A stretch of 64,000 nucleotides of DNA, taken from NCBI RefSeq assembly GCF_023667495.1, contig NZ_JAMOZL010000008.1, positions 1-64,000 on the forward strand. The letters run 5' to 3'. The translations under genes were made by a program, and so were the position numbers. Position 1 is the stretch's first letter. The number at the start of each line of letters is the position of its first letter. Below are positions 25,614 to 34,278 of the stretch, piece by piece. A model generated the notes under the pieces. The model saw nothing but the letters and a program-made list of their open reading frames with translations. It was not told the DNA's origin and made no database searches. Source of the DNA: Dyadobacter sp. MSC1_007. Lineage in GTDB: Bacteria > Bacteroidota > Bacteroidia > Cytophagales > Spirosomataceae.

Positions 25614-27671
25614 ATGTCTGAAAACGATAACAAAAGAGGGCCACTCAGTCCTAAAAGTCCCCAAAAGGGCTATCAAGGCTGGATAATAGCCGCTCTGATC
25701 GCCACTATACTGGGAATCACGTACCTCAACAGAACATCAACGATCCGCGAAACCACTCAGAAACGTTTCGAGAAAATGATGGCCGACAAAGAGGTGGAAC
25801 GGGTGACAATCGTAAATGATAAGTCCGTTGAAGTGACACTCAAACCAGAGGCGCTCAAACTAGATAAATACAAAGTCGTTGCCAAGGAAAACAACTATTT
25901 CGGTGGAGAAAGTGCTTCACATTATCAGTTCCAGGTAACTTCTGCTGAGACTTTTAAGAAAGACTTTGACAAAATACAGGAAGGTGTTCCTGACGATGAC
26001 AAAGTTCCTTTCGTGGTGGATACGCGCAATGACTGGACCAGTTTCCTCGGAACCTGGGGCTTTTTTATTGTCATGATCCTCGTGATGTATTTTATTCTCG
26101 GCAGAATGTCGGGCGGAGTTGGGCCCGGTGGCCAGATTTTCAATATCGGTCGTTCCCGTGCAACGCTTTTCGATGCAGAGAACAAAGTGAAGATCACTTT
26201 TAATGATGTAGCCGGTCTGGATGAAGCTAAAGAAGAGATCAAGGAGATTGTAGAATACCTGCAAAGCCCTGATAAATTTAAGAAATTGGGTGCGAAAATT
26301 CCAAAAGGAGCCCTTTTAGTAGGCCCTCCGGGAACCGGTAAAACGCTTCTTGCCAAGGCAGTAGCGGGTGAGGCAGGTGTACCATTCTTCTCGCTGTCAG
26401 GTTCTGACTTTGTTGAAATGTTCGTCGGTGTGGGTGCTGCCCGTGTGCGTGACCTTTTCAAGCAAGCGAAAGAGAAAGCGCCTTGTATTATATTTATTGA
26501 TGAAATTGATGCAGTAGGACGTTCCCGCGGCCGTGGCGCTATGCCGGGCTCCAACGACGAACGCGAGAATACATTGAACTCTCTGCTGGTTGAAATGGAC
26601 GGTTTCGCAACCGACTCCGGTATTATTATCGTGGCAGCAACAAACCGCCCCGATGTTCTTGACCCTGCATTGCTTCGTCCGGGACGTTTTGACCGTCAGA
26701 TTTCCGTCGACAAGCCGGATGTGATCGGCCGTGAAGCGATCTTCAAAGTGCATTTGAAGCCATTGAAACTGGCTACAGATGTTAATATCCAGAAACTTTC
26801 GTCTCAAACACCTGGCTTTGCCGGTGCCGAAATTGCCAACGTATGTAACGAAGCAGCATTGATCGCCGCCCGTCGTAACCGCGACGAAGTGACAATGCAG
26901 GACTTCCAGGATGCAATGGACCGTGTGATCGGTGGTTTGGAAAAGAAAAACAAACTGATTTCTCCCGAGGAAAAACAAATAGTAGCTTACCACGAAGCAG
27001 GACACGCAGTGGCAGGGTGGTTCCTGGAACATGCTGATCCCTTGGTGAAGGTGTCTATCGTCCCTCGTGGCGTTGCAGCCCTTGGATATGCCCAGTACCT
27101 TCCGAGAGAACAGTATCTTTACCGTACCGAGCAGCTTTTTGACGAAATGTGCATGACGCTTGGCGGACGTGCCGCGGAAGATGTGGTATTCGGCAAGATC
27201 TCAACAGGTGCATTGAGTGACCTTGAAAGGGTGACAAAAGTGGCTTACAGCATGGTAACGATGTACGGTATGAACGAACGTATTGGGAATATTTCCTACT
27301 ACGATTCAAAACAAAGCGACTACGCATTTACCAAGCCTTATTCGGAATCAACGTCGCAGGCGATCGATGAAGAAGTAAGAAAATTGATCGATCAGGCTTA
27401 CCAGTTTGTTAAAAACCTGTTGTTTGAAAAGCGCGATAAATTGGAAGTATTAGCAAAGGAATTGCTTGAAAAAGAAATCCTGTTCCAAAGCGATCTTGAA
27501 AAACTGATCGGCAAACGTCCTTACGAGAAGGAAACGAGCTATCAGGCCTATATTAACAGGCGCTCTAACGAAGAAGCTGCAATCCACGAAGAAGTGGTGA
27601 AACAGACACTCGAAAAAGATCGCAAGGAAGAAGAAATGGTAGAAGCCGAAAAGGACGTTACGAACGAATAG
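25614..27671 (+). CDS. ftsH: ATP-dependent zinc metalloprotease FtsH
   Basis: A 685-residue membrane protease. First membrane segment about 22-42, a periplasmic loop, second segment about 145-165, AAA+ domain with Walker A GPPGTGKT (237-244), Walker [22 protein letters not shown], and zinc site HEAGH (460-464) with a later Asp. The C-terminus is acidic. Hexameric FtsH degrades misfolded membrane proteins and regulators at the inner membrane. Length is normal for Bacteroidota. Confidence 0.97.
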   Translation: MSENDNKRGPLSPKSPQKGYQGWIIAALIATILGITYLNRTSTIRETTQKRFEKMMADKEVERVTIVNDKSVEVTLKPEALKLDKYKVVAKENNYFGGESASHYQFQVTSAETFKKDFDKIQEGVPDDDKVPFVVDTRNDWTSFLGTWGFFIVMILVMYFILGRMSGGVGPGGQIFNIGRSRATLFDAENKVKITFNDVAGLDEAKEEIKEIVEYLQSPDKFKKLGAKIPKGALLVGPPGTGKTLLAKAVAGEAGVPFFSLSGSDFVEMFVGVGAARVRDLFKQAKEKAPCIIFIDEIDAVGRSRGRGAMPGSNDERENTLNSLLVEMDGFATDSGIIIVAATNRPDVLDPALLRPGRFDRQISVDKPDVIGREAIFKVHLKPLKLATDVNIQKLSSQTPGFAGAEIANVCNEAALIAARRNRDEVTMQDFQDAMDRVIGGLEKKNKLISPEEKQIVAYHEAGHAVAGWFLEHADPLVKVSIVPRGVAALGYAQYLPREQYLYRTEQLFDEMCMTLGGRAAEDVVFGKISTGALSDLERVTKVAYSMVTMYGMNERIGNISYYDSKQSDYAFTKPYSESTSQAIDEEVRKLIDQAYQFVKNLLFEKRDKLEVLAKELLEKEILFQSDLEKLIGKRPYEKETSYQAYINRRSNEEAAIHEEVVKQTLEKDRKEEEMVEAEKDVTNE

Positions 27672-27698
27672 GCGCCATTTAATCCGAATAAAAAATAC

Positions 27699-27736
27699 AA
27701 TAGCCGGACAAATCAAACTGTCCGGCTATTATTTTT
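27699..27736 (+). terminator. intrinsic terminator after ftsH
   Basis: AATAGCCGGACA (27699-27710) pairs with TGTCCGGCTATT (27719-27730), with an 8-nt loop and a following ATTTTTA. Confidence 0.85.
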
Positions 27737-27773
27737 ACACCATTATCAATTTCATACCTAAACCTCCAAGACC

Positions 27774-28721
27774 ATGTCCTTTGAGATTTTCAAGCAGCAA
27801 TTCGGGGATTTGACCGAATATATCATTCAGGAAACGGCCACGGGCAACCGGTGCGTCATTATTCCGGAATTGGGGGGGATAGTTCGGCAGCTTTCCCTGA
27901 GAAAGGGGCTCACATTGTTTTCCGTTCTGAAAACACCACCAACACCACAGGCACTTGTCGAGGATACACAAAGTGCCTGCGAGCTTTTGTTTCCTTTTGC
28001 AAGCCGCATTCCGGAGGGCAAATACAAGTTCCTGGGTAAAACTTACCAGCTTGCTAAAAACGAAACCGGCGGCGAGAATGCGATCCATGGGCTGGTCAGG
28101 AAGAAACACTTCCACCTGGAAGAGCAGGCCATTCATGAAGACCATGCTTCCATTCAGCTTTCTATTACGCTGGACGAGCCCGAGGGATACCCATTTACAG
28201 TTCATTTCAGCGTTCGCTATACCCTGTACTCCGATGGCCGGTTCACACTTCGTTATGAAGCAAAAAATAATGGCGAGGCACCATGTCCTGCCATGTTTGG
28301 CTGGCATCCCTACTTTTTGTTAGGCAACGAGCAGGCCGACGCCTGGAAGATCAGTATACCTTCGGAACGAATGGTAACCTTTAATGAGCACCTCCTGCCG
28401 ATTGGAACGGAGCCTTTTCATCTTGAAAAACCATCGTTACTGTACCGGAAAAATTTTGATAACTGCTTTATCGTCAATGCAGCCGAAGGACAGGCAGTAA
28501 CCGAACTTATTTCCGAAAACCAGGATGTCACATTAAGAATAACACAGGAAACGGGTGAAGGTAAGTTTAAATACCTTGTGCTCTATACGCCGCCAGCACG
28601 CGACTGTGTGGCTATTGAACCCCTAACCTCCAACGTCGATTCGTTTAACACGGGAGATGGCTTAAATATCCTCGCGCCCGGACATAGCATCAGCGGTACG
28701 ATTACGGTCAATCTCGCCTGA
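27774..28721 (+). CDS. aldose 1-epimerase family protein
   Basis: A 315-residue cytoplasmic protein of the galactose mutarotase beta-sandwich fold. Visible motifs are FASRIPEGKYKF, NAIHGLVRKKHF with the first catalytic-type His, FGWHPYF (about 181-187) with the second His, and CVAIEPLTSNVDSFN with the catalytic Glu. It interconverts alpha and beta sugar anomers; the exact sugar is not clear and the D-hexose-6-phosphate branch is an alternative. Its last 60 bp overlap the 3' end of the nucleotidyltransferase gene on the other strand. Confidence 0.88.
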   Translation: MSFEIFKQQFGDLTEYIIQETATGNRCVIIPELGGIVRQLSLRKGLTLFSVLKTPPTPQALVEDTQSACELLFPFASRIPEGKYKFLGKTYQLAKNETGGENAIHGLVRKKHFHLEEQAIHEDHASIQLSITLDEPEGYPFTVHFSVRYTLYSDGRFTLRYEAKNNGEAPCPAMFGWHPYFLLGNEQADAWKISIPSERMVTFNEHLLPIGTEPFHLEKPSLLYRKNFDNCFIVNAAEGQAVTELISENQDVTLRITQETGEGKFKYLVLYTPPARDCVAIEPLTSNVDSFNTGDGLNILAPGHSISGTITVNLA

Positions 28722-29843
28722 GGGCCCTCTTCGATACCATACCAGCTTGTACCATAACAGCCTCCAGTGGGCAAAATAATTGAGATGTGCCGCGACAATA
28801 GACAGCTTGTCTGTCCATCTGTCGCGGTATTTCAGGTTATATAGCAGGATACGCCACGTTTTTGTTTTCAAAGAAGGGCGCTCATTTTCCCAGTATGCCA
28901 TTATTTCTTTGACAAAACCATCTGAGGGGTAAGCCTGCGATTCGCTGATGTATTTTGAATAGTTCTCTCCTGTGAGCATGTCGGCCACTCCAAGCGATTC
29001 TGATAACAGCCTGTTGAAGCCCTTTTTGATAGATACCTGCCGGATATAGTTCCAGTCCAGCGAACCAGCGTACTTTTTGAGTAGCCTCACGAAATCTGCG
29101 GCATATTTCAGCTTATCCCATTGCTCTACTCCTCCGTGGTGTATCACCATCATAATGAGCTGATTTTCAACTTTCGGGACCAGCACAACATTTCCTTTCA
29201 TATCAAATTCCTCACATCCGTTCGCCAGCTCGTTCCAGGTGAAATTGTAGCAATAGCGCGGATAAGTGCAGTTCCATTGTATTTCCAGGGATTGCAAAGT
29301 ATGTTCCTTAACCGGCGATAATGGCAGCTGATAATCCGTGTCCAGATAGTCCGCTGCTACCGATTTTTCATGAAGCAGATATTGACGGTAGTCATCCGGC
29401 GCGAAGCCGTTTTCGAGTAGAATGTCAAGGCTTTTCGCCACATCCTCCTTGCCAATAAAATAATCGATATCACCGAATTCGCGGGAAGCGGGCTTTTCAT
29501 AAAGCATCCAGGCCCATAATGCGCCCTTCATCGGAAATGCGCGCACTCCATTTTCTATCAGTTGATTATAAAGCCTCGCACTGATACCCACAAAAGCCAT
29601 ATTAGTGACGGCCTGCCCGAGGCTGAATTGCCGCAGCGTTTGCAGCGCGTTTTCCGGAAGTTCTAATAGATTTTCCTGTGCGTAATCCAGCGCCAATGGC
29701 CGGACCTGATGCCATTTTGCGAGCGCTAAAAACTTCGACGGATTAACCGGCCCGGGTTCTACATTAAAAGCTGCCTCGGCAGCTGCCGGAATGGATGCTT
29801 TGATCAGATGTGCCAGTTCCTGCGAAATCGTGATCTGCCGCAT
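28662..29843 (-). CDS. nucleotidyltransferase family protein (RiPP-cluster type)
   Basis: A 393-residue protein of the NTP_transf_5 type. The core is VRAFPMKGALWAWMLYEKP then SREFGDIDYFIGKEDV (about 135-165), with the G-D-I-D carboxylates expected to bind metal. The helical second half is rich in aromatic residues. Proteins like this occur beside HprK-like kinases and B1/B2 proteins in lasso-peptide and similar loci, but their substrate is unknown. It is the last of four genes and starts one base after the kinase stop codon. The C-terminal 20 residues are encoded opposite the end of the epimerase gene. Confidence 0.8.
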   Translation of the reverse strand: MRQITISQELAHLIKASIPAAAEAAFNVEPGPVNPSKFLALAKWHQVRPLALDYAQENLLELPENALQTLRQFSLGQAVTNMAFVGISARLYNQLIENGVRAFPMKGALWAWMLYEKPASREFGDIDYFIGKEDVAKSLDILLENGFAPDDYRQYLLHEKSVAADYLDTDYQLPLSPVKEHTLQSLEIQWNCTYPRYCYNFTWNELANGCEEFDMKGNVVLVPKVENQLIMMVIHHGGVEQWDKLKYAADFVRLLKKYAGSLDWNYIRQVSIKKGFNRLLSESLGVADMLTGENYSKYISESQAYPSDGFVKEIMAYWENERPSLKTKTWRILLYNLKYRDRWTDKLSIVAAHLNYFAHWRLLWYKLVWYRRGPSGEIDRNRTADAMSGREDI

Positions 29844-29844
29844 A

Positions 29845-30762
29845 TCACCCGGCGATTAATTGTTCGCGGATACAATCTTCAACCCAGTTTTCCAGGTTTG
29901 AAAAGCCTTCCGGCCGTCTTTTCCGGATCATCTCAGCCGATTTGGCACATTGAAAACTTTGCATGAAATGCGCCTTCAACTTATCAGCATCTAACAGATC
30001 GATCGGCAACGGAAAATTCCGAAGTAGCTCAGTGGGAATTTCGCTGGCATTGAGATATTGCCAGGCGTGCCTGTTTCGTGCTTTATGAAGAAAAAACGCC
30101 TTTTTCAGGGGTACACTCTTGTGCAGGAAACCTGATTTCGGTTTGTAGGAGTACTTATTAACGCCTTCGCTCACAGGTTCCAGTTCATCCTCGTTGTAGC
30201 CTAGTCCCGCCACTGTCCGGTCCCATATTTTGAGCTGCGGATAGGCTGGAATAACGACAGGCAATCCATCCTCATCGAAAGTAATGGCTGTAAGATCATC
30301 GCTCAGCAACCTGCAACCGGCTTTGATAAATGCTGCCGCAGTGCTTGATTTCCCTGCTCCCGGATTACCCATGAAACACCAGGCTTCGTCGCCGATGGCA
30401 ACAGAACTAGCATGGAGCAGGAAGTAACCTTTTTGAAATAGAACAAGCCCTAATGCTTCACTTACTGTAAAAAGGCTGATGAGGTCAGCTTCGGTTGTAT
30501 GGGACTCTACGATCAGCGTATGACCCTGAATGGCTTTGAAGGACGCAATACCCGCCCAATCGAGGTACAAAGCATCGTGCTCATCCTTTCCAAAGGAAGC
30601 TCTGATACCCCGTCTGTATATCTGCGTTTTTTTGAGGCGGGGCAGCTCTAATGCCCCCTTTTGAATATGTATAGCAGCAGCGGCGCTCCGGTCTCCTTCG
30701 GCAAGTTCAGGTAAAAGAATCTCTGAATGGATATTGAGCCCGAAGGCGGTGTAATAGTACAT
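29845..30762 (-). CDS. HprK-like serine/peptide kinase
   Basis: A 305-residue protein with an N-terminal beta-rich domain and a P-loop domain: LLHASSVAIGDEAWCFMGNP leading into the Walker A GNPGAGKSS (132-140), followed by LLSDDLTAI. This is the HPr kinase/phosphorylase C-terminal fold, but the true HprK signature and neighbours (HPr, PTS) are absent. Related kinases in lasso-peptide clusters phosphorylate the precursor's C-terminal serine. Here it is cytoplasmic and encoded between the B2 protease and the nucleotidyltransferase. Confidence 0.82.
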   Translation of the reverse strand: MYYYTAFGLNIHSEILLPELAEGDRSAAAAIHIQKGALELPRLKKTQIYRRGIRASFGKDEHDALYLDWAGIASFKAIQGHTLIVESHTTEADLISLFTVSEALGLVLFQKGYFLLHASSVAIGDEAWCFMGNPGAGKSSTAAAFIKAGCRLLSDDLTAITFDEDGLPVVIPAYPQLKIWDRTVAGLGYNEDELEPVSEGVNKYSYKPKSGFLHKSVPLKKAFFLHKARNRHAWQYLNASEIPTELLRNFPLPIDLLDADKLKAHFMQSFQCAKSAEMIRKRRPEGFSNLENWVEDCIREQLIAG

Positions 30763-30781
30763 GCGTGTCGATTCAAATTAA

Positions 30782-31222
30782 TCATTCCCAAACCCACAAT
30801 CGTTGGTATGAGACGGTTTCCGGCCAGCGGCCGATGATGATACTGCCATTCCGTTCCACCCATGCATGCGCTTCGAACTGTTTGGCGGGGTTAATTTCTA
30901 TTCCGATTTCGAGGGTCAATGCGGGTGATTTCCGGAGCATGTATTTGGCAGCCAGGGCGCGGGGCAGGCATAACAGCTCAAATGGCAGCAAATTGGCTGC
31001 CGTATCCACCGCCCAAACTGTCTTTTCAATCGTTTCGGGAGCTATTTCCTCCGCCGACGACACCGTCGTCAACTTATGAAAAAACTTTCTGAAAACTGAA
31101 AATGGCAATAAGGTAAGTCCTGCTTTGATCGCTAAAAGGCACAGCACCGCTTTGAGGAAAATCTTTCTTTCCGGCGCGGATAAGCTCCGCCATTTCGCGA
31201 TCAGTTTACCAACTTTTTCCAA
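30782..31222 (-). CDS. lasso peptide biosynthesis B2-like protease
   Basis: A 146-residue protein of the transglutaminase-like B2 family that removes leader peptides. The catalytic Cys is in LLCLPRALAAKYML (C85) and His in EAHAWVERNG (H119); the third acidic residue is less clear. The N-terminal 50 residues have a hydrophobic stretch (about 22-45) as in stand-alone B2 proteins. It begins 2 bp after the PqqD-like gene, so the two are likely made together and act as leader recognition plus protease. Confidence 0.85.
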   Translation of the reverse strand: MEKVGKLIAKWRSLSAPERKIFLKAVLCLLAIKAGLTLLPFSVFRKFFHKLTTVSSAEEIAPETIEKTVWAVDTAANLLPFELLCLPRALAAKYMLRKSPALTLEIGIEINPAKQFEAHAWVERNGSIIIGRWPETVSYQRLWVWE

Positions 31223-31224
31223 CC

Positions 31225-31491
31225 TTACTCAGTTACTTCAACCAGCCTTTCCGAAATCAATTCCTGCAAAAGCCCGTCGATATCATTTTTACAGGTATCA
31301 ACGTCGACATCGTACTCCCCTACCACAACGTCACATAATGTATCGATCGTCTGCGGCCCTTTTTCCAGTGTGTCCCAGATCAAAACCCCAACTTCGTCCA
31401 AACCGTAGTAGGATCCTTTGTTGTGGTTCAGAATAACCGTTTCGCCCGCAACTTTGGACGAAATTTGATCTGGTGTGAGTTGGTATTTCAT
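31225..31491 (-). CDS. PqqD/B1-like peptide recognition protein
   Basis: An 88-residue protein starting MKYQLTPDQISSKVAGETVI, with LNHNKGSYYGLDEVGVLIWD and a winged-helix C-terminus. This is the PqqD fold (RiPP recognition element) that binds leader peptides. The ATG at 31491 is chosen because an upstream TTG at 31536 would overlap the promoter -7 box. It heads the four-gene cassette. Confidence 0.82.
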   Translation of the reverse strand: MKYQLTPDQISSKVAGETVILNHNKGSYYGLDEVGVLIWDTLEKGPQTIDTLCDVVVGEYDVDVDTCKNDIDGLLQELISERLVEVTE

Positions 31492-31533
31492 ATAAAAGTG
31501 ATTGATCGGAATATAATGTGCCTTATCTCTATA

Positions 31534-31566
31534 CAAAGTTAGAAATTTTAATTACTCAATCTCAAA
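31534..31566 (-). promoter_or_regulatory. promoter of the RiPP-like cassette
   Basis: On the minus strand TAACTTTG (31541-31534) matches TAnnTTTG, and TTTG (31566-31563) lies 21 bp upstream as a -33 box, inside the last codons of the aldehyde dehydrogenase gene. This gives the cassette its own transcription start, independent of the lysine genes upstream. Confidence 0.55.
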
Positions 31567-33093
31567 CTTTATTCCCTGGGCGAGTGGCAGTGCATTTCCA
31601 TAGTTGATCGTGTTCGTTTGGCGGCGCATATATGCCTTCCATGCATCGGACCCGGATTCCCTGCCACCGCCGGTTTCTTTTTCTCCGCCGAAAGCGCCAC
31701 CGATTTCAGCCCCTGATGTCCCGATGTTCACATTAGCGATCCCGCAATCCGACCCTACCTGTGATAAGTACTGTTCCGACTCCCTGACATTCAGCGTGAA
31801 TATGGCAGAAGAAAGACCTTGCGGCACGTCATTCTGAATGGCAATGGCCTCGTCCAGGCTCTCATAGCGGATTATATAAAGAATAGGCGCGAAAGTTTCG
31901 TGCTGAACGATCGCATAATGGTTTTCTACTTCGGCAATACACGGCTGTACGTAGCAACCCGATGCATATGCTTCTCCTTCGAGCACATTCGGCCCGACTA
32001 TAAACTTTCCTCCGGCTCTGTTTACTTTTTCAACGGCGGCCTCATACTGCTGCACGGCATGTCGGTCAATGAGCGGGCCCACGTGATTGGCAGGGTCGAG
32101 GGGACTGCCTATTTGCAGTTGGCCATACGCTTTTGCAAGCCTGTCTTTTACCTCCGCGAAAATGGATTCATGTACAATAACCCGCCTTGTCGACGTGCAT
32201 CGTTGTCCAGCTGTGCCCACCGCACCGAATACAATGCCCGGGATAGCTATACTCAGGTCGGCGGAAGGGGTCACAATGATCGCATTGTTGCCTCCAAGTT
32301 CCAGCAGGCTTCTGCCGAGTCGCCTTGCCACTGCTTCTCCAACGGCTTTGCCCATCGGAGTGCTTCCCGTAGCCGACACCAGGCTAACCCGTGTGTCGCC
32401 AGAGATCCATTCGCCCGTTTCACGCCCTCCTATGACCATACAAGACACGCCCTCTGGCACGTCGTTGTTTTTCAAGACTGTTTTGATGATATTTTGACAG
32501 GCTATTGCCGTCAATGGCGTCTTTTCCGATGGTTTCCACACGCACACATCCCCGCATACCCACGCAAGCATCGCGTTCCAAGACCATACCGCGACGGGAA
32601 AGTTGAATGCCGTGATAATGCCCACAATTCCCAACGGATGCCATTGCTCGTACATCCGGTGTTGGGGACGTTCGCTATGCATTGTCAAGCCATATAACTG
32701 ACGCGAAAGACCGGTAGCGAAATCGCAGATATCGATCATTTCCTGCACCTCTCCCAGGCCTTCCTGCAAGCTTTTACCCATCTCATAGCTTACCAGCATT
32801 CCCAGCTCCTGCTTGTAATTCCTTAATTGTTCACCCATCTGGCGCACAATTTCGCCCCGTTTGGGAGCGGGTACATTTCGCCAGGTTTTGAACGCCATTG
32901 CCGCATTTTCAATTACGCGGTCGTAATCGGAACGGGTGCATTGGGTTACTGCTGCTATTGTTCGGCCATCCACTGGAGACGATGATTCCAGTATCTCGCC
33001 TGCCCCCGCCCAGCTGTTTTGGCCGGTGCTTGCTCCGTGATTTACGGATTCAATGCCCAGCTTTTTGAGAATAGGATCAATCTCCACCATCAT
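31552..33093 (-). CDS. aldehyde dehydrogenase, ALDH7/aminoadipate-semialdehyde type
   Basis: A 513-residue NAD-dependent enzyme. Motifs are the nucleotide site ITAFNFPVAVWSWNAMLAWVCGD (part: AFNFPVAVW), catalytic Glu in LLELGGNNAI, and catalytic Cys in GTAGQRCTSTRR. The GGRESGSDAWKAYMRRQTNTINY C-terminus (part: SGSDAWKAYMRRQ) is a hallmark of antiquitin, which oxidises alpha-aminoadipic semialdehyde to aminoadipate. The gene starts 2 bp after the saccharopine dehydrogenase-type gene, matching a lysine degradation route. Substrate assigned from family and context. Confidence 0.9.
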   Translation of the reverse strand: MMVEIDPILKKLGIESVNHGASTGQNSWAGAGEILESSSPVDGRTIAAVTQCTRSDYDRVIENAAMAFKTWRNVPAPKRGEIVRQMGEQLRNYKQELGMLVSYEMGKSLQEGLGEVQEMIDICDFATGLSRQLYGLTMHSERPQHRMYEQWHPLGIVGIITAFNFPVAVWSWNAMLAWVCGDVCVWKPSEKTPLTAIACQNIIKTVLKNNDVPEGVSCMVIGGRETGEWISGDTRVSLVSATGSTPMGKAVGEAVARRLGRSLLELGGNNAIIVTPSADLSIAIPGIVFGAVGTAGQRCTSTRRVIVHESIFAEVKDRLAKAYGQLQIGSPLDPANHVGPLIDRHAVQQYEAAVEKVNRAGGKFIVGPNVLEGEAYASGCYVQPCIAEVENHYAIVQHETFAPILYIIRYESLDEAIAIQNDVPQGLSSAIFTLNVRESEQYLSQVGSDCGIANVNIGTSGAEIGGAFGGEKETGGGRESGSDAWKAYMRRQTNTINYGNALPLAQGIKFEIE

Positions 33094-33095
33094 TA

Positions 33096-34166
33096 TTAAA
33101 TTTGTGGGTCGTTCAATTCAAAATACTTGCCATTTTGTGTTTTAAAAAGATCGCTAAGCAAAATGTCTTCCTGCCTGATGAAGCCTTTTTGAGGTAACAC
33201 ACCATCGGCGACCAACTCCACAACCGCGGCAATGGAAGCTGCCGTTGTCCACGAAATAGCCCGCCAATGCTGGCCGTCGATCTGAATCGGATGGTAGGCA
33301 CGGTAAAACTCCTCCCTTTCGAGACGATTATCTTTCCAGCCTTCGACGACTGCATACACGTACACAACATCCTGCTGCACAGGCGGTTTTGCTTCGGTCA
33401 GGATCTGCTCTACCAGCTCCCTCTTATCTTTCAAACACAATTCATACAACACAAACCGCATAAGACTGCAATGCCCGGGATAGCGGATCGTCTTATAGTT
33501 CAGGGTATCCGCCTTCCCTTCAAGTGTCTCGCACATCGTCCCCAGCCCTCCCGACGTACTGAATGCTTCAAACTCCTGCCCTTCGATATTAATCATTTCA
33601 ATGCCTTCCAGCGAAGGTACCATCTTCCGTACGCCATTGTGAATCACCTCAGCGTCGTTCAGATATTCATTCACAACACCCGCAGGCGACCAGGTAAATG
33701 AATAGCCCATCAGCCCGTTCGGATAGCGCGGTAATGCCCCTACCCTCAACTCAATATCCCTCAGTTTTGAAAATCTTTTAGCCAGGTCCATTCCCACAAT
33801 ACCTATAAAACCAGGTGCCAGACCACATTGCGGAGCGAGCACGCTACGGGCATCTTTCGCCATTTCGCGGATTGCCGATGTCGTTGGTACGTCTTCGGTC
33901 AGGTCAAAATAATGGATTCCCATCTTATGCGCCCTGCTGGCAATCGGCAGGTTGAGATTGTAAGGCATACAGGAAACGACGCCATCAAAACCTTCCATTA
34001 CCTTATCTAAAAAAGAATCGTCGGTCACATTACCATCGATAACCTGAAACGGCAACGGCACTGCGGGCTGGGCCTTATCAACACCAGTCACCTCGAAGCG
34101 TTTGCTGAGTAACGTGCCCACCAGGGAGCCTACTTTTCCTAAACCAATAACAAGTACTTTGCGCAT
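33096..34166 (-). CDS. saccharopine dehydrogenase family protein
   Basis: A 356-residue protein with an N-terminal Rossmann motif (VLVIGLGKVGSLVG, about 4-17) and the saccharopine dehydrogenase body: SCMPYNLNLPIASRAHKMGI, APQCGLAPGFIGIVGMDLA and LRVGALPRYP. In the saccharopine route it would convert saccharopine to glutamate and aminoadipate semialdehyde, the substrate of the next enzyme. It is close to the lysine-6-ketoglutarate reductase half of the eukaryotic bifunctional protein as well, so the direction is open. Confidence 0.88.
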   Translation of the reverse strand: MRKVLVIGLGKVGSLVGTLLSKRFEVTGVDKAQPAVPLPFQVIDGNVTDDSFLDKVMEGFDGVVSCMPYNLNLPIASRAHKMGIHYFDLTEDVPTTSAIREMAKDARSVLAPQCGLAPGFIGIVGMDLAKRFSKLRDIELRVGALPRYPNGLMGYSFTWSPAGVVNEYLNDAEVIHNGVRKMVPSLEGIEMINIEGQEFEAFSTSGGLGTMCETLEGKADTLNYKTIRYPGHCSLMRFVLYELCLKDKRELVEQILTEAKPPVQQDVVYVYAVVEGWKDNRLEREEFYRAYHPIQIDGQHWRAISWTTAASIAAVVELVADGVLPQKGFIRQEDILLSDLFKTQNGKYFELNDPQI

Positions 34167-34278
34167 GTATAGTTATCGAAGGTTTTAGTTAGAATATTTG
34201 AAGCTGTTTTGAAAGATAGGAAAAGAAATTGCAGTTTTTAAAACTTACATGTCATTTTTGTAGGATAAACGAAGTGTT

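Noticed and set aside
28662..31536. A complete lasso peptide biosynthetic cluster
   Set aside because: The asparagine-synthetase-like cyclase and any precursor ORF are missing from the block and flanks, so only a partial or different peptide system can be claimed.
31536..31536. TTG start for the PqqD-like protein
   Set aside because: It overlaps the promoter -7 box; the ATG at 31491 leaves a plausible leader.
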